DNA of 64,000 nucleotides from an uncultured Clostridia bacterium (GCA_944392805.1 CALXXZ010000002.1:62001-126000); one strand, 5' to 3'. Positions 15,914 to 26,363 are shown, counted from the first letter of the stretch. Numbers and translations: made by a program. Notes: generated from the sequence alone by a model not told the origin.

Positions 15914-15949
15914 TTTTACGTAAATTTAAAATACTTGGAGGATAATAAC

Positions 15950-17905
15950 ATGTTCAAATTACATTCAGAATATAAACCAACAGGCGACCAACCACAAGCA
16001 ATCGAATATTTAAGTAATGGTGTAAAGCAAGGCAAAAAATTTCAAACATTGTTAGGAGTAACAGGTTCTGGAAAAACATTTACAATGGCAAATATCATAA
16101 ACACAGTTCAAAAACCAACATTGGTATTAGCACATAATAAAACCCTAGCAGGACAATTATATTCAGAATTCAAAGAATTCTTCCCTGAAAACCATGTAGA
16201 ATATTTTGTAAGTTATTATGATTATTACCAACCAGAAAGTTATATAGCACAGTCAGATACATATATAGAAAAAGATGCATCTATAAATGATGAAATAGAT
16301 AAATTAAGACATTCAGCAACAGCTTCATTATTTGAAACCAAAGATGTAATAATTGTAGCATCAGTTTCATGTATATATGGTTTAGGTGACCCTATAGATT
16401 ATGAAAACATGATAGTTTCATTACGTCCTGGAATGGAAATAGCAAGAGATAAAGTATTAAAAAAATTAGTAAATATGCAATATACAAGAAATGAAATAGA
16501 TTTTAAAAGAGGTACATTTAGAGCTAAAGGAGATATTTTAGAAATATATCCATCAGATAAAGGTGAATCAGCAATAAGAGTTGAATTTTGGGGAGATGAA
16601 ATTGAAAAAATCCATGAAATCAATCCATTAACAGGAAAAAGTATTGGAACAAGACAACATGTAATGGTATTCCCTAATTCTCACTATGTAACATCTAGTG
16701 AAAAAATGGAAAGAGCAATTCAAACAATAGAACAAGAAATGGAAGAACGAGTTGAATACTTTAAATCTCAAAATAAATTAATTGAAGCACAGCGTATTCA
16801 AGAAAGAACAAATTTTGATATAGAAATGATGAAAGAAACTGGATTTTGTCAAGGAATAGAAAATTATTCTAGACATATAAGTGGAAGAGAACCTGGTAGT
16901 CCTCCATTTACATTATTTGACTACTTCCCTGATGATTTTCTATTATTAATAGATGAATCACATGCAACAATTCCACAAGTAAGAGCAATGTATAATGGAG
17001 ATAGAGCTCGTAAAGATTCTCTTGTTAAATATGGATTCAGATTACCTTCTGCATATGATAATAGGCCTCTTACTTTTAATGAATTTGAAGAAAGAATTAA
17101 TCAGGTTATCTTTGTTAGTGCTACACCTGCTGATTATGAAAAAGAACATTCTGGAGATAATGTTGTTGAACAAATTATTAGACCAACTGGTTTATTAGAT
17201 CCTAAAATTGAAGTAAAACCTGTAACAAATCAAATAGATGATTTAATTGAACAAATTAGAATCAGAGTTGAAAGAAATGAAAGAGTTTTAGTTACTACTT
17301 TAACTAAAAAAATGGCAGAAGACTTAACTGAATACTTAAAAAGTTTAGATATAAAAGTAAATTATATGCATTCAGAAATTAAAGCATTAGAAAGAATGGA
17401 AATTATACGTAATTTACGTTTAGGAGAATTTGATGTTCTTGTTGGAATTAACCTTTTAAGAGAAGGTCTTGATATTCCTGAAGTTTCTTTAGTTGCAATT
17501 CTTGATGCTGATAAAGAAGGATTCTTACGTTCAGAACGTTCATTAATTCAAACTATAGGTAGAGCTGCAAGAAATACTGATGGTACTGTTATCATGTATG
17601 CTGATGAGCTAACTGATTCTATGGAAAAAGCTATAAGAGAAACTAACAGAAGACGTGCAATTCAAGAAGCTTATAATATTGAACACAATATCGTTCCTAA
17701 AACTATTAAAAAATCAGTTAGAGATTCTATTAAAGCTATTCAAACCGAAAATATTGGTGTTGAATTTAAGCTTGAAAAAGATGATGATATTAAAGATACT
17801 ATTAGTAAATTAACTGATGAAATGCTTGATTTTGCAAGTAAAATGGAATTCGAAAAAGCGGCTGAAATTAGAGATAAAATTAAAGAATTAGAGAAATTAT
17901 TATAG
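15950..17905 (+). CDS. uvrB: Excinuclease ABC subunit B
   Basis: The 651-residue helicase-like protein has Walker [13 protein letters not shown] near residue 40, the beta-hairpin region [12 protein letters not shown] near 92, the DESH box [10 protein letters not shown] near 340, the SATP motif, the [14 protein letters not shown] and QTIGRAARN motifs and a C-terminal UVR domain ([16 protein letters not shown]). UvrB verifies damage handed over by UvrA and recruits UvrC. The ATG at 15950 is used because GGAGG lies 8 bases before it; an in-frame TTG 15 bases upstream overlaps that site and is rejected. uvrA is nearby on the other strand and shares the promoter motif. Confidence 0.98.
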   Translation: MFKLHSEYKPTGDQPQAIEYLSNGVKQGKKFQTLLGVTGSGKTFTMANIINTVQKPTLVLAHNKTLAGQLYSEFKEFFPENHVEYFVSYYDYYQPESYIAQSDTYIEKDASINDEIDKLRHSATASLFETKDVIIVASVSCIYGLGDPIDYENMIVSLRPGMEIARDKVLKKLVNMQYTRNEIDFKRGTFRAKGDILEIYPSDKGESAIRVEFWGDEIEKIHEINPLTGKSIGTRQHVMVFPNSHYVTSSEKMERAIQTIEQEMEERVEYFKSQNKLIEAQRIQERTNFDIEMMKETGFCQGIENYSRHISGREPGSPPFTLFDYFPDDFLLLIDESHATIPQVRAMYNGDRARKDSLVKYGFRLPSAYDNRPLTFNEFEERINQVIFVSATPADYEKEHSGDNVVEQIIRPTGLLDPKIEVKPVTNQIDDLIEQIRIRVERNERVLVTTLTKKMAEDLTEYLKSLDIKVNYMHSEIKALERMEIIRNLRLGEFDVLVGINLLREGLDIPEVSLVAILDADKEGFLRSERSLIQTIGRAARNTDGTVIMYADELTDSMEKAIRETNRRRAIQEAYNIEHNIVPKTIKKSVRDSIKAIQTENIGVEFKLEKDDDIKDTISKLTDEMLDFASKMEFEKAAEIRDKIKELEKLL

Positions 17906-17906
17906 G

Positions 17907-17937
17907 AAAAATAGCAGTCCGAAAACTGCTATTTTTT
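17907..17937. terminator. Bidirectional terminator between uvrB and the methyltransferase gene
   Basis: AAAATAGCAGT and ACTGCTATTTT form an 11-base stem with runs of T on both strands. Confidence 0.88.
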
Positions 17938-17941
17938 CATT

Positions 17942-18574
17942 TTATAGAATATTGCTTCTAATTATAGGAGTTAAAGAAATAGAATCTAATTTTATATACC
18001 TTAATTTGGTCTCTTTGCTATCAATGTTTGCCAAATATTCATACCACTCATCTACATCCTGTGGAATTTTTCCCGACATCAATTTATGTGGTACTCCACA
18101 TAAAACTATTATAAAAGGCTTCTTTTGTTTTACACATGCTCTTATAATATGTTCTGTTGCATCACAAGGTTCTTGTGCAATTACATAATCATATTCTGCC
18201 AAAACAGTTCTCTTGTAATTAAAAACGTCCTTTATAAATTCCACTTTTTCAGTTGTTTCTACCTCTAGCTTAGGATCCATACAGGTCATTCTAAATCCTT
18301 CTTCACTTAAAATCCTTGATAATCTTCCTGTTCTCCCTCCTCCAACTTCTAAAATCTTAGTTCCTTTCTTCAATCTTTTTACTATGAACTTTGCAAACTT
18401 TTCTTGTCTTGATGTCTCTCCTCTCATCCATAACTTAAAATCTACATATTCATCTGATATAGTATATCGGTTTGGATACTCGATTTCGTGTTCTAGTTTC
18501 TTAAATTGTTGTGGTGTCAACTCATTTGGATTGGATTTTTTGTATTCTTCAATCCGGCGTAATTCATCAAGCAT
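17942..18574 (-). CDS. Class I SAM-dependent methyltransferase-like protein
   Basis: A 210-residue protein with the glycine-rich SAM-binding motif ILEVGGGRTGRLSRIL near residue 72, followed by an acidic motif II position (MTCMDPK) and a third strand (YDYVIAQEPCDATEHIIRA). This is the layout of class I Rossmann methyltransferases, though motif IV resembles no specific subfamily, so the substrate is unknown. The N-terminal 60 residues are charged and helical. The first residues fit an AAGGAGG site upstream of the ATG. It converges on uvrB with a shared terminator and is probably a single gene. Confidence 0.75.
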   Translation of the reverse strand: MLDELRRIEEYKKSNPNELTPQQFKKLEHEIEYPNRYTISDEYVDFKLWMRGETSRQEKFAKFIVKRLKKGTKILEVGGGRTGRLSRILSEEGFRMTCMDPKLEVETTEKVEFIKDVFNYKRTVLAEYDYVIAQEPCDATEHIIRACVKQKKPFIIVLCGVPHKLMSGKIPQDVDEWYEYLANIDSKETKLRYIKLDSISLTPIIRSNIL

Positions 18575-18627
18575 TTTGTGTCCTCCTTCAAATAATTTTA
18601 CCTATATATTATATATCATAATATACT

Positions 18628-19596
18628 TTATGTCAAACTAACAATATAGATAATATACATGAAAATCAAGAAAACTCCTACTTCTCTATTTAATTCATTT
18701 TTTTTATTTTTAGTTGCAATATATTGCAAAAGTATAGTTATAATTATTAAAACAATAATACTACTATTAAAATCTGCAATAAATACTAATGGATTTATTA
18801 TTGCTCCTAAACCTATTAATAAGCATAAATTTAAAATATTAGACCCTGCTATATTTCCTAATAATAAATCTGTTTCATTTTTTCTGGCTGATATTATTCC
18901 TGTTATAATTTCGGGTAGAGCTGTTCCTACTGCAACTATAGTTGTCCCTATAAATCGTTCTGATAAACCTAGCAGTAAGGCAATATTTATACTACTATCT
19001 ACAACAAAGTCTGAACCAAATTTTAATCCTAAAATTCCTAATACTAAGAAAATAAGAATTGTAACAATTGAATTTTTTTCTTTCGATTTTACATCTTTTA
19101 CAATTTCTTCATCCATTTTTTGATTCTTCATTTGCTTTTCTTCATATATTGTATATAAAATATATAGAAAAGTACACACAAGTAGTACAACTCCTTGCCA
19201 CCTAGTTATTAAGTGTGCATCTCCTATTTTATTAGTATTTCCTAAAACTAATACTAAAATCATAGTAGCAATACTAATTGGAAGATGTCTATTTACTATT
19301 CTTTTATCAAATTTTACTGGTCTTATTAAACTTGAAATTCCTATAACAAATAGAAAATTACATATACAACTCCCAATTGCATTTCCAATAATTAAATCAG
19401 AATGTCCATCTATTGAAGATGTAATTGTAATAAAAACTTCTGGAAGTGATGTTCCTAGCGCTACTATAGTTAATCCTATTAACATTTCTGATAAGCCAAA
19501 TTTCTTAGCAATACTAGTTGCAGCCTTTACTAATAAGTCTGCACCTTTTACCAAAAAGACGAAACCTATTACTATTAATATTATTTCTTTTAACAA
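18628..19596 (-). CDS. Calcium/sodium antiporter (CaCA family, YrbG type)
   Basis: The 322-residue membrane protein has about ten hydrophobic segments and the two inverted alpha repeats of the cation/Ca2+ exchanger superfamily: VALGTSLPE near residue 48 and VAVGTALPE near residue 222, each with the conserved Glu. A charged cytoplasmic loop (about 155-175) separates the halves. It should exchange Na+ (or H+) for Ca2+ across the cytoplasmic membrane. The start is a TTG at 19594-19596, preceded by GGGAGG. It appears to stand alone. Confidence 0.93.
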   Translation of the reverse strand: MLKEIILIVIGFVFLVKGADLLVKAATSIAKKFGLSEMLIGLTIVALGTSLPEVFITITSSIDGHSDLIIGNAIGSCICNFLFVIGISSLIRPVKFDKRIVNRHLPISIATMILVLVLGNTNKIGDAHLITRWQGVVLLVCTFLYILYTIYEEKQMKNQKMDEEIVKDVKSKEKNSIVTILIFLVLGILGLKFGSDFVVDSSINIALLLGLSERFIGTTIVAVGTALPEIITGIISARKNETDLLLGNIAGSNILNLCLLIGLGAIINPLVFIADFNSSIIVLIIITILLQYIATKNKKNELNREVGVFLIFMYIIYIVSLT

Positions 19597-19653
19597 ATTT
19601 TTTCCTCCCTAATATATTGGCGTTTTTATTATTATTTCCTTATATTAGAAATT

Positions 19654-20106
19654 TTATGAACAAAAATGATATTGACCATCTTTATATTGAAAGATTGCCC
19701 CTTCTTTTGCTTTATTTAATAATTCTTTCGGAAAATCAACTTCTTCTAATACTATATTAGTAGTTGTATCTGCTAAAAAAATTCTGTTTTCTCTATCTTC
19801 TTCTACTCTATACAAATGTCCTTCTTTTCTAAATTCTTTTAATTTTTGCTCTTGTCTTTCTAACACTTCATTTTCCATTTTTGAAATTTCTGCTTTTATT
19901 TCTTCTGTTTCAATTTCATTTCCATATTTTTTTAATATTTCATTTTTCTTATTTCTAATTGTATTTCTTGATGCAATACTTATATTTCTTGTTTCATCTT
20001 TTTGTATATTATTTTCTAAATATTCTCCTATTTCTTTCATAAAATTTTGTACAACTTCATTTTCTTTTAGATTATTTGCAAGATTGTTTAAAAAATCTAA
20101 ATTCAA
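19654..20106 (-). CDS. Hypothetical protein with DUF3006-like C-terminus
   Basis: This 150-residue soluble protein has a helical, Glu/Lys-rich first 100 residues and a C-terminal beta segment (NRIFLADTTTNIVLEEVDF, then LLNKAKEGAIFQYKDG) that resembles the short DUF3006 beta fold; the match is by eye and weak. It starts at a TTG (20104-20106) with AGGAG nine bases upstream. Next to it is a secreted nuclease gene on the same strand, 78 bases away. No function can be assigned. Confidence 0.62.
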   Translation of the reverse strand: MNLDFLNNLANNLKENEVVQNFMKEIGEYLENNIQKDETRNISIASRNTIRNKKNEILKKYGNEIETEEIKAEISKMENEVLERQEQKLKEFRKEGHLYRVEEDRENRIFLADTTTNIVLEEVDFPKELLNKAKEGAIFQYKDGQYHFCS

Positions 20107-20183
20107 TAATTTTCTCTCCTTTTTATAGAAATTTGATAAAACATTAATTTTGATAGAACATAATTAGTATACATTATTTTATC

Positions 20184-20945
20184 TTAAATAGCAATACTTT
20201 TTCCTGTTTTATAATCAATTTCTATTCCTGGTTGTACATTATAAACATATACATTAAAACATACTCCTTTTCCATTATCTTCAACTGAATATGCTTCCAT
20301 TTGTACTCCACTTGCAACTAAATTGTCATTTTCAAAAATTGGTGTAACTCTATATAATACATGATTATTTTGATTTTCTTCTTTTTCGAAATAATCATCT
20401 ACTATGTTTTCAAAAGGTAACATTCCCTCTACATTCATGTAACGAGTACCTGTAATTAGATTTTTTTCATTTGCATTTTCTCCTGCTAATTGCCATCCTA
20501 TTAAATGTGAACGATTATATAAATATCCTCCATCAACTATTCCATCATATCTTACATTTTCCCATCCTGATGGTTCTATATTACTTATTGATGTTCTTTC
20601 ATCATCTTCTGTTGGCATTAGCTCTGTACATATATTTGCAAATGCTACACCACATCTTCCCAAACTATCTAATTCAGAATATTTTTCAAAAGCTTCTGCT
20701 TTATAATCTTCTTCTGTAAAATTTGGTTTATTATCATTTATATATACATATGGGCTATCTTTATATTCTGGTATACTGTTTAAATCAAATGATGTTACAG
20801 TTGTTGTCGCTTGTTTTTCTTCTTCAAATAAATTATTTAGTTGCTCTTTTATATTTGGATTAAAATATGCCGTAATTGATAAAATTATTAAAATTATTAA
20901 TCCTATTAAAAGTTTTATTAATTGTTTCTTTTCTTTCTTTTTCAT
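20184..20945 (-). CDS. Membrane-anchored or secreted DNA/RNA non-specific endonuclease
   Basis: The 253-residue protein has an N-terminal basic stretch and one membrane segment (about residues 8-27), then a nuclease domain of the Spd1/EndA-like beta-beta-alpha-metal type: the catalytic motif YNRSHLIGWQLAG near residue 143 (NRSH in place of DRGH) and the following NLITGTRYMNVEGMLPFE block with the metal-binding Asn. Such enzymes degrade extracellular DNA for nutrition or uptake. It lies 16 bases downstream of the guanine deaminase gene, which fits a nucleic-acid salvage pairing. Confidence 0.9.
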   Translation of the reverse strand: MKKKEKKQLIKLLIGLIILIILSITAYFNPNIKEQLNNLFEEEKQATTTVTSFDLNSIPEYKDSPYVYINDNKPNFTEEDYKAEAFEKYSELDSLGRCGVAFANICTELMPTEDDERTSISNIEPSGWENVRYDGIVDGGYLYNRSHLIGWQLAGENANEKNLITGTRYMNVEGMLPFENIVDDYFEKEENQNNHVLYRVTPIFENDNLVASGVQMEAYSVEDNGKGVCFNVYVYNVQPGIEIDYKTGKSIAI

Positions 20946-20961
20946 CTAATTCACCTACTTA

Positions 20962-21423
20962 TTAATAAATTGTTCCACCATTATTCTTATATTCTTCAAA
21001 TGCTTTTATACATTCATCTCTATCTATCTGTTGTAAATTTATTAGCCCCTTATTTTCTCCTTTTAAATATTCATATATCATATCATCTCTAAATCCAATT
21101 TCTCCTGCATCTTCTTTTGTACATCCATAATATACTTTTTTTATGTTTGACCATATTATTGCTGATAAACACATTGGGCATGGTTCACATGAAGTGTATA
21201 AAATATAATCTGATAAATCATATGTATTTAATTTTTTGCATGCATTCCTTATTGCTTCGATTTCTGCATGTGCAGTTGGATCTTTTTTTGATAATACTTT
21301 ATTATTTCCTTCAGCAATTATTTTTCCTTCTTTGTCTACAATAACTGCTCCAAATGGCCCTCCTTCATTTTTTCTACTTCCTTCTAATGATTTGTCTTTT
21401 GCTATTTCCATATATTTATTCAT
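20962..21423 (-). CDS. guaD: Guanine deaminase / nucleoside deaminase
   Basis: The 153-residue zinc enzyme has the deaminase motifs His-Ala-Glu in DPTAHAEIEAIRNA near residue 51 and PCPMC near residue 82, preceded by GGPFGAVIV. The C-terminal part (KEDAGEIGFRDDMIYEYL) matches the domain-swapped guanine deaminases such as Bacillus GuaD rather than the tRNA adenosine deaminase TadA. It would convert guanine to xanthine in purine salvage. An AAAGGAGG-like site precedes the ATG. The secreted nuclease gene follows, and an M14 peptidase gene is divergent. Confidence 0.85.
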   Translation of the reverse strand: MNKYMEIAKDKSLEGSRKNEGGPFGAVIVDKEGKIIAEGNNKVLSKKDPTAHAEIEAIRNACKKLNTYDLSDYILYTSCEPCPMCLSAIIWSNIKKVYYGCTKEDAGEIGFRDDMIYEYLKGENKGLINLQQIDRDECIKAFEEYKNNGGTIY

Positions 21424-21512
21424 AACATTTCCTCCTTTTTTGTTTGATTATATCACAACCTTTTTTTAGTATCAATAAATATATTTTTTCATATTATATT
21501 TTAGGTGATTTT

Positions 21513-22652
21513 ATGAAAATTTTAAGAATTGGTGATACTGGTCCTATGGTAGAATTTTTGCAAAATTTATTACAGCAACTTGGTTTTTATTTTGGTAATA
21601 TTGATGGAATTTTTGGTAATAATACACGTAATGCGGTAATTAGATTCCAAAGGGATTTTGGACTTGTTCCTGATGGTATTGTTGGAGCTTTAACATGGCA
21701 TGCATTATCTCCCTATATTAATGGTGCACTTGGGTTTATTGTTCCAACAAATATAAGTTATAGTTCTAGTATCTTAAATATTAATTTGAATTCTTTAAAA
21801 ATGCTTTATCCTTTTATTACTATTGGTAGTATTGGAAGAAGTGTTTTACAAAGAGATATTCCTTATATAAAGTTAGGTAATGGTCCTAAAGAAGTTTTCT
21901 ATTCCGCTTCTTTTCATGCAAATGAATGGATTACTTCTGTTGTCCTTATGAAGTTTTTGGCTGATTTTTGCTATTGCTATCAGAATAATCTTCCTATCTT
22001 CGGATATTCTGCTAGAAATTTATTTAATACTACTACTTTTTATATTGTTCCTATGGTTAATCCTGATGGAGTTGACCTGGTTACTGGTGAAATTCCTCCA
22101 GGTTCTTCACAATATTTATCAGCCAAAAGAATTGCGAATTCATATCCTTCTATCCCTTTTGTTGATGGTTGGAAAGCTAATATTAGAGGTGTGGATTTAA
22201 ATTTACAATTTCCTGCTGGATGGACAAATGCACGTGATATAAAATACGCACAAGGCTTTACATCTCCAGCACCTCGTGACTTTGTAGGTTTTGGGCCACT
22301 TACAGAGCCTGAATCTTTAGCAGTTTACAATTTTACATTACAACATAATTTTAGATTAATTTTAGCATATCATTCTCAAGGAGAAGTTATTTATTGGCAA
22401 TTCCAAAATTACAATCCTCCTAGAGCATTATATATTGGAGAACAATTTGCTTCAGTTAGTGGATATTCTCTTGAAAGTACTCCTTACAATTCTAGTTTTG
22501 CAGGTTATAAAGATTGGTTTATTCAAAATTATAATAGACCTGGATATACAGTTGAAGTTGGTATGGGAGTTAATCCTCTTCCAATCTCTCAATTTGATAA
22601 AATATATTATGATAATTTAGGAATTTTAGTTTTAGGTGCTGTACTAATATAA
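21513..22652 (+). CDS. Peptidoglycan-binding M14 family carboxypeptidase
   Basis: A 379-residue protein with an N-terminal peptidoglycan-binding type 1 domain (about residues 1-65; [14 protein letters not shown]... [16 protein letters not shown]) and an M14 zinc carboxypeptidase domain. Zinc ligands are seen in SFHANEW near residue 133 and a later His (LAYHSQGE); the catalytic Glu is in YTVEVGMG near the C-terminus. This is the layout of gamma-D-glutamyl-diaminopimelate endopeptidases that cut cell-wall peptides. No signal peptide is seen, so it may act in the mother cell or forespore, or leave by another route. Start at 21513 with AGGTGA upstream; a longer in-frame start is rejected. Confidence 0.9.
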   Translation: MKILRIGDTGPMVEFLQNLLQQLGFYFGNIDGIFGNNTRNAVIRFQRDFGLVPDGIVGALTWHALSPYINGALGFIVPTNISYSSSILNINLNSLKMLYPFITIGSIGRSVLQRDIPYIKLGNGPKEVFYSASFHANEWITSVVLMKFLADFCYCYQNNLPIFGYSARNLFNTTTFYIVPMVNPDGVDLVTGEIPPGSSQYLSAKRIANSYPSIPFVDGWKANIRGVDLNLQFPAGWTNARDIKYAQGFTSPAPRDFVGFGPLTEPESLAVYNFTLQHNFRLILAYHSQGEVIYWQFQNYNPPRALYIGEQFASVSGYSLESTPYNSSFAGYKDWFIQNYNRPGYTVEVGMGVNPLPISQFDKIYYDNLGILVLGAVLI

Positions 22653-22679
22653 AAAGCAAGACATAATATTAATTTTTTA

Positions 22680-22713
22680 TTGTTTTATGACTAATTATAT
22701 GATATAATTAGTC
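22680..22713 (+). promoter_or_regulatory. Promoter with palindrome over the -10 box
   Basis: TTGTTT (22680-22685), 17-base spacer, TATAAT (22703-22708). A perfect 9-base inverted repeat GACTAATTA/TAATTAGTC (22689-22713) covers the spacer and -10 and is followed by a T-run, so it could be an operator for the small gene at 22737, a terminator of the peptidase gene, or both. Confidence 0.6.
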
Positions 22714-22736
22714 TATAATTTTTTATGGAGGGTATT

Positions 22737-22919
22737 ATGCAACTTATATATGAAAATTCTGATAACATGGCTTTATTTCAAAATAACTGTTTAGCTTTAA
22801 CTATAAAAAAAGAATATAGACTTCAAGTTACATATAAACTTTTTAATCAAAGCTTATCTGTATCTGCAAAGTCAATATTCAGTGCTATTGTAATAACAAT
22901 TTTAAATATGTTTATTTAA
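22737..22919 (+). CDS. Small protein of unknown function, 60 residues
   Basis: The predicted protein (MQLIYENSDNMALFQNNCLALTIKKEYRL...) ends in a hydrophobic stretch (SIFSAIVITILNMFI) that could be a membrane or export segment. GGAGG lies 5 bases before the ATG and a sigma-A promoter lies 30 bases upstream, so it is likely real. Its last codons overlap the end of the convergent zincin-like gene by 8 bases. No family is recognised; a membrane-associated peptide or a small regulator are possibilities. Confidence 0.55.
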   Translation: MQLIYENSDNMALFQNNCLALTIKKEYRLQVTYKLFNQSLSVSAKSIFSAIVITILNMFI

Positions 22920-23883
22920 TTTTTTTGTTTATTTTATTAAGATGTTTTTGTATATATATCATAAAATCATCTTTATCATTTATTATTCCAACATGCTTAT
23001 GATATTTTTCTATCTCTTCTTTTAATATTTGTAATTCTTCTTTATTTTTTATCTGTTTTAGCTTTTTGTTAAAATATTTTGTATAACATAATTTTTGTAT
23101 TGCTAAAAAATGATTTTGAATCTCATTTACATATATTTGGTTTTGTTTTTTAAATATGTCTTTTTTACCTTTACTTAAATATTGTTCATTCATAATTCTA
23201 TTATTTTCTACAATTTTATCTCTAGCTTTCATCATTTTATCAAATGATGATACCAAAAATTCATAAGAATTACTTCCTGCAAACTCTTCAAATGCAATTT
23301 GAAAATCATCACTATTTTCAAGTATACTTGTTAATAATGGAATATGTCCAATGATATAAACTATCTGTTGTAAGATGGCACATAAAATTGGAAAATATTC
23401 ATTATGGATTGATGTTATTTGTATTCCGAAATATTTGTTATTTTCTTGTGGCTCATCAAATATCATAGAAATTATTAATTGTAAAGCTGCTTCATTGATT
23501 GCAAGTCCTTTTATATTATATGCCCCAAATTTGCATAATCCCATTTGCTCTAGTTTTCCATCTTCATTATAATTTTGATTACATTGTATATAATGGAAGA
23601 TTTCATGAAACATAACTTCATCTATTTTTTTCAAATTTTCTTCGTCTCTTATATAAATAGAATTTGTAGATAGTATAAAATTTACTCTTGTAAATTTGTC
23701 TGGAATATCTGCTAAATACATTGTTGATTTTTTTATTTTGTCATACATGTTTTTACCATCAAATTCAACAATCATTGTCTCCATTCTTTTAGTACTTTCT
23801 GTTGCTATATATTCTATTTCTTCTTCTGTAAGTTTCCTAATTGGTTTTATTTTATACCTTTTTAATTCATTACTTTCTTCCAT
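22912..23883 (-). CDS. Zincin-like protein with HExxH motif
   Basis: The 323-residue protein contains MFHEIFHYIQ near residue 91, a canonical HExxH zinc-peptidase motif, with a Glu-containing helix after it (AINEAALQLIISMIF near residue 129) that could supply the third ligand. The C-terminal third is Lys-rich and helical. No signal peptide is seen, so it should be cytoplasmic. The family is not one I can name; it may be a gluzincin-like hypothetical common in Clostridia. GGAG precedes the ATG and it lies 5 bases downstream of the hybrid histidine kinase gene, so the two are probably co-transcribed. Confidence 0.72.
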   Translation of the reverse strand: MEESNELKRYKIKPIRKLTEEEIEYIATESTKRMETMIVEFDGKNMYDKIKKSTMYLADIPDKFTRVNFILSTNSIYIRDEENLKKIDEVMFHEIFHYIQCNQNYNEDGKLEQMGLCKFGAYNIKGLAINEAALQLIISMIFDEPQENNKYFGIQITSIHNEYFPILCAILQQIVYIIGHIPLLTSILENSDDFQIAFEEFAGSNSYEFLVSSFDKMMKARDKIVENNRIMNEQYLSKGKKDIFKKQNQIYVNEIQNHFLAIQKLCYTKYFNKKLKQIKNKEELQILKEEIEKYHKHVGIINDKDDFMIYIQKHLNKINKKIK

Positions 23884-23888
23884 AAAAT

Positions 23889-26363
23889 TTATCTCCTATT
23901 TTTTAAATAATTTGATAGTGTTTTTTGAAGTTCTTTAAAGTCTATTGGTTTTGTTATAAAGTCATCCATTCCTGCTTTTCTTGTATTTACAATATCGTCT
24001 GCAAATGTATTTGCTGTTACTGCTATAATTGGTATTATTTTTGCATCTTTTCTTGGTAACTTTCTTATTTCTTTAGTTGCTTCACATCCATCTTTTACAG
24101 GCATTTGCATATCCATAAGTATTGCATCATAATATCCTTCTGCACTTTGTTTAAATTTATCTACTGCTTCTTGTCCATTCATTGCTTTTTCAACTATTAT
24201 TCCTTGCATTCCTAAAACTTCTTCTGAAATTTCCATATTTAATTCATTATCTTCTGCAATCAAAATTCTTTTTCCTGCTAAATTTATTAATTTTTCTTCT
24301 ACTTTTGTTTCTTCTGTACTGTCACTTATTTCTAATGGAATTGTTACTTTAAATGTACTTCCTTTTCCAGGTTCACTCTTTATTTCAATTTGTCCATTTA
24401 GTCTTTGTACATTTGCATGTACTATTACCATTCCTAATCCTGTTCCTTTTATTTCTCCTGAATAAAATCTTGTTTCTCTTGCAAATGGTGTATATATTTT
24501 TTCAAGAAATTCTTTACTCATTCCTATTCCATCATCTGCAATTAATATTTCATATTTTGATACAAATTTTCCTTCTATTTCATTTATTTCTGCAACTATA
24601 TTTCCTCCTTGAAGTGTATATTTAAATGCATTTGCTAGTAAATTATTTATTATAGGTCTTATTTTTCCCCAATCGCCTATGACATGGTTATTTTTTATAT
24701 TATAAATAACTTGGAATTTTTTATTTTGTATTTTTGCTTCTTCTTCAAAAATAGATATTGTATCTTTTAAATTTTGGGTTATATTAAATTTTTCCTTGTT
24801 TAGATTTTTATCCATTCCTTCTTCCATTTTTGAAATATCTAGAATGTCATTTATTAGTTCTAATAGTTGTTTACTTGATATATTTATTTTTTCAATATAA
24901 CTATTTAATTTTTCTTTATTGTCTAGTTGTTCTTTTGCCATTTCTGAAAAGTTTATTATTGCATTAAGTGGTGTTCTCATATCATGAGACATATTTGCAA
25001 AGAATTTATTTTTAGATTTTACCGCTTCTTCTGTAGATACTATAGAATCTTGTATAATTTGGTTTCTTTCTAGGTCTCGTTCTTTTTCTTCATTTATATC
25101 TTGAAATGCTAGTACTACTTCTTTTCCTTCTTTTTCATTATATAGCATTTTTACATTTACCCATCTTGTATGGTCAGAGAATATACGTTTAAAATCTCCT
25201 CCGAATTGTTTTACATTTTTATCAACAAGACTTTGAATATTACTAATAGAAAATGTTTCTTTAAAGTCTTTATATACATCTTTTTCCATTAGTGTTTCTA
25301 TGCAATCTAAGAATACTGTATATTCTCCTGTTTGTGGTATTGCTTCACGTACATGTTCTGATGCCTTTAACATTGAATATGTTCCTTTTTCAAGGTCTAT
25401 TAAATATAAAGCATAATATGAGTCACCTAACGCTTTTGTAATTCTATTATATAATGAATTTTTCTTTTCTGAATTTCTTTCTGCTATTATTAGATAGATA
25501 ATTAATACAACAAATATTGCAATGGCTCCATAATATGCCATAGAAATTTTATCTATTCCTCTTAATAAATAATCATATGGAATTGTAATTATAAATGTCC
25601 ATTGTGTTGATGTTTCTTTATAATATACTCCTCTTTTTTCTCCACTTTCATCTGTTAAATATGTATTTGAGTTTTCATATTGGCCATTTTTTATATTTTT
25701 ATATAAATTATATATTTTATCATTTATCTGCTCTTCACTAAGGTCTCCAATTTCTGCATGTATAATATTTCCTTGTGAATCGCAAACATAGTAACGTGCT
25801 CCTTCTGGTAAATTTTCTATATCTGTCCAACTATTTATTGCATCAATATATAAATTTACAGAAATAACATCATTCTTCTCATTTGCTTTTAATACAAAAC
25901 TTACTATTCTTTCTTTTGTAGTCTCATCTTCATAAACATTAGTTACTTTCATTTCTCCGTTTGCCTCGATAGCAGTTTTATACCATTGGGTTTCTGCATA
26001 ATTAATATTACTTTTTTTAACTTCATCGTTATATTCATATATTTCATTGTTTTTAACTATGTACATATTAACTTTACTTAATGAAGTTATCTGTTTGAAC
26101 CTATCATATATATTGTTTGTTTTTTCTATATTAAGACTATTACTACTATTTATTTCTTCTGATATTGATTTTAATAGTTCTTGATATTTAGATATATATG
26201 ATTTTTCTTCTAAACTAACAAGATTATTTACAATTTCTTCTCCCATTACTTGTGCATTGTCTAAAAATTGATTGTTTGCTATATATATAAGAAAACTACT
26301 GATAATAGCACATATTACTAAAAAAATAATTGTTATTATAAAATTTTTTTTGGTTTTATACAT
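23889..26363 (-). CDS. Hybrid sensor histidine kinase with receiver domain
   Basis: The 824-residue protein has an N-terminal membrane segment, an extracytoplasmic sensor of about 240 residues resembling dCache (AETQWYKTAIEANGEMKVTNVY), a second membrane segment near 275-295, a PAS-like linker, HisKA (FFANMSHDMRTPLNAI, phospho-His), a HATPase domain (NNLLANAFKYT, ADDGIGMS, GTGLGM) and a C-terminal receiver (RILIAEDNELN, phospho-Asp in AILMDMQMP, conserved Lys in FITKPID). A partner phosphotransfer protein or regulator is not in the neighbourhood. It senses an unknown external ligand. A promoter (TTGATA-17-TATAAT, 26413-26441) and AAGGGG precede it. Confidence 0.95.
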   Translation of the reverse strand: MYKTKKNFIITIIFLVICAIISSFLIYIANNQFLDNAQVMGEEIVNNLVSLEEKSYISKYQELLKSISEEINSSNSLNIEKTNNIYDRFKQITSLSKVNMYIVKNNEIYEYNDEVKKSNINYAETQWYKTAIEANGEMKVTNVYEDETTKERIVSFVLKANEKNDVISVNLYIDAINSWTDIENLPEGARYYVCDSQGNIIHAEIGDLSEEQINDKIYNLYKNIKNGQYENSNTYLTDESGEKRGVYYKETSTQWTFIITIPYDYLLRGIDKISMAYYGAIAIFVVLIIYLIIAERNSEKKNSLYNRITKALGDSYYALYLIDLEKGTYSMLKASEHVREAIPQTGEYTVFLDCIETLMEKDVYKDFKETFSISNIQSLVDKNVKQFGGDFKRIFSDHTRWVNVKMLYNEKEGKEVVLAFQDINEEKERDLERNQIIQDSIVSTEEAVKSKNKFFANMSHDMRTPLNAIINFSEMAKEQLDNKEKLNSYIEKINISSKQLLELINDILDISKMEEGMDKNLNKEKFNITQNLKDTISIFEEEAKIQNKKFQVIYNIKNNHVIGDWGKIRPIINNLLANAFKYTLQGGNIVAEINEIEGKFVSKYEILIADDGIGMSKEFLEKIYTPFARETRFYSGEIKGTGLGMVIVHANVQRLNGQIEIKSEPGKGSTFKVTIPLEISDSTEETKVEEKLINLAGKRILIAEDNELNMEISEEVLGMQGIIVEKAMNGQEAVDKFKQSAEGYYDAILMDMQMPVKDGCEATKEIRKLPRKDAKIIPIIAVTANTFADDIVNTRKAGMDDFITKPIDFKELQKTLSNYLKNRR

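Noticed and set aside
15935..15949. TTG start for uvrB
   Set aside because: It overlaps the GGAGG site; the ATG at 15950 fits spacing and family start.
9000..18000. Reverse transcriptase or template repeat for a retroelement near the lectin-tail gene
   Set aside because: All genes between 7 and 18 kb have other identities, and I found no near copy of the tail in the window.
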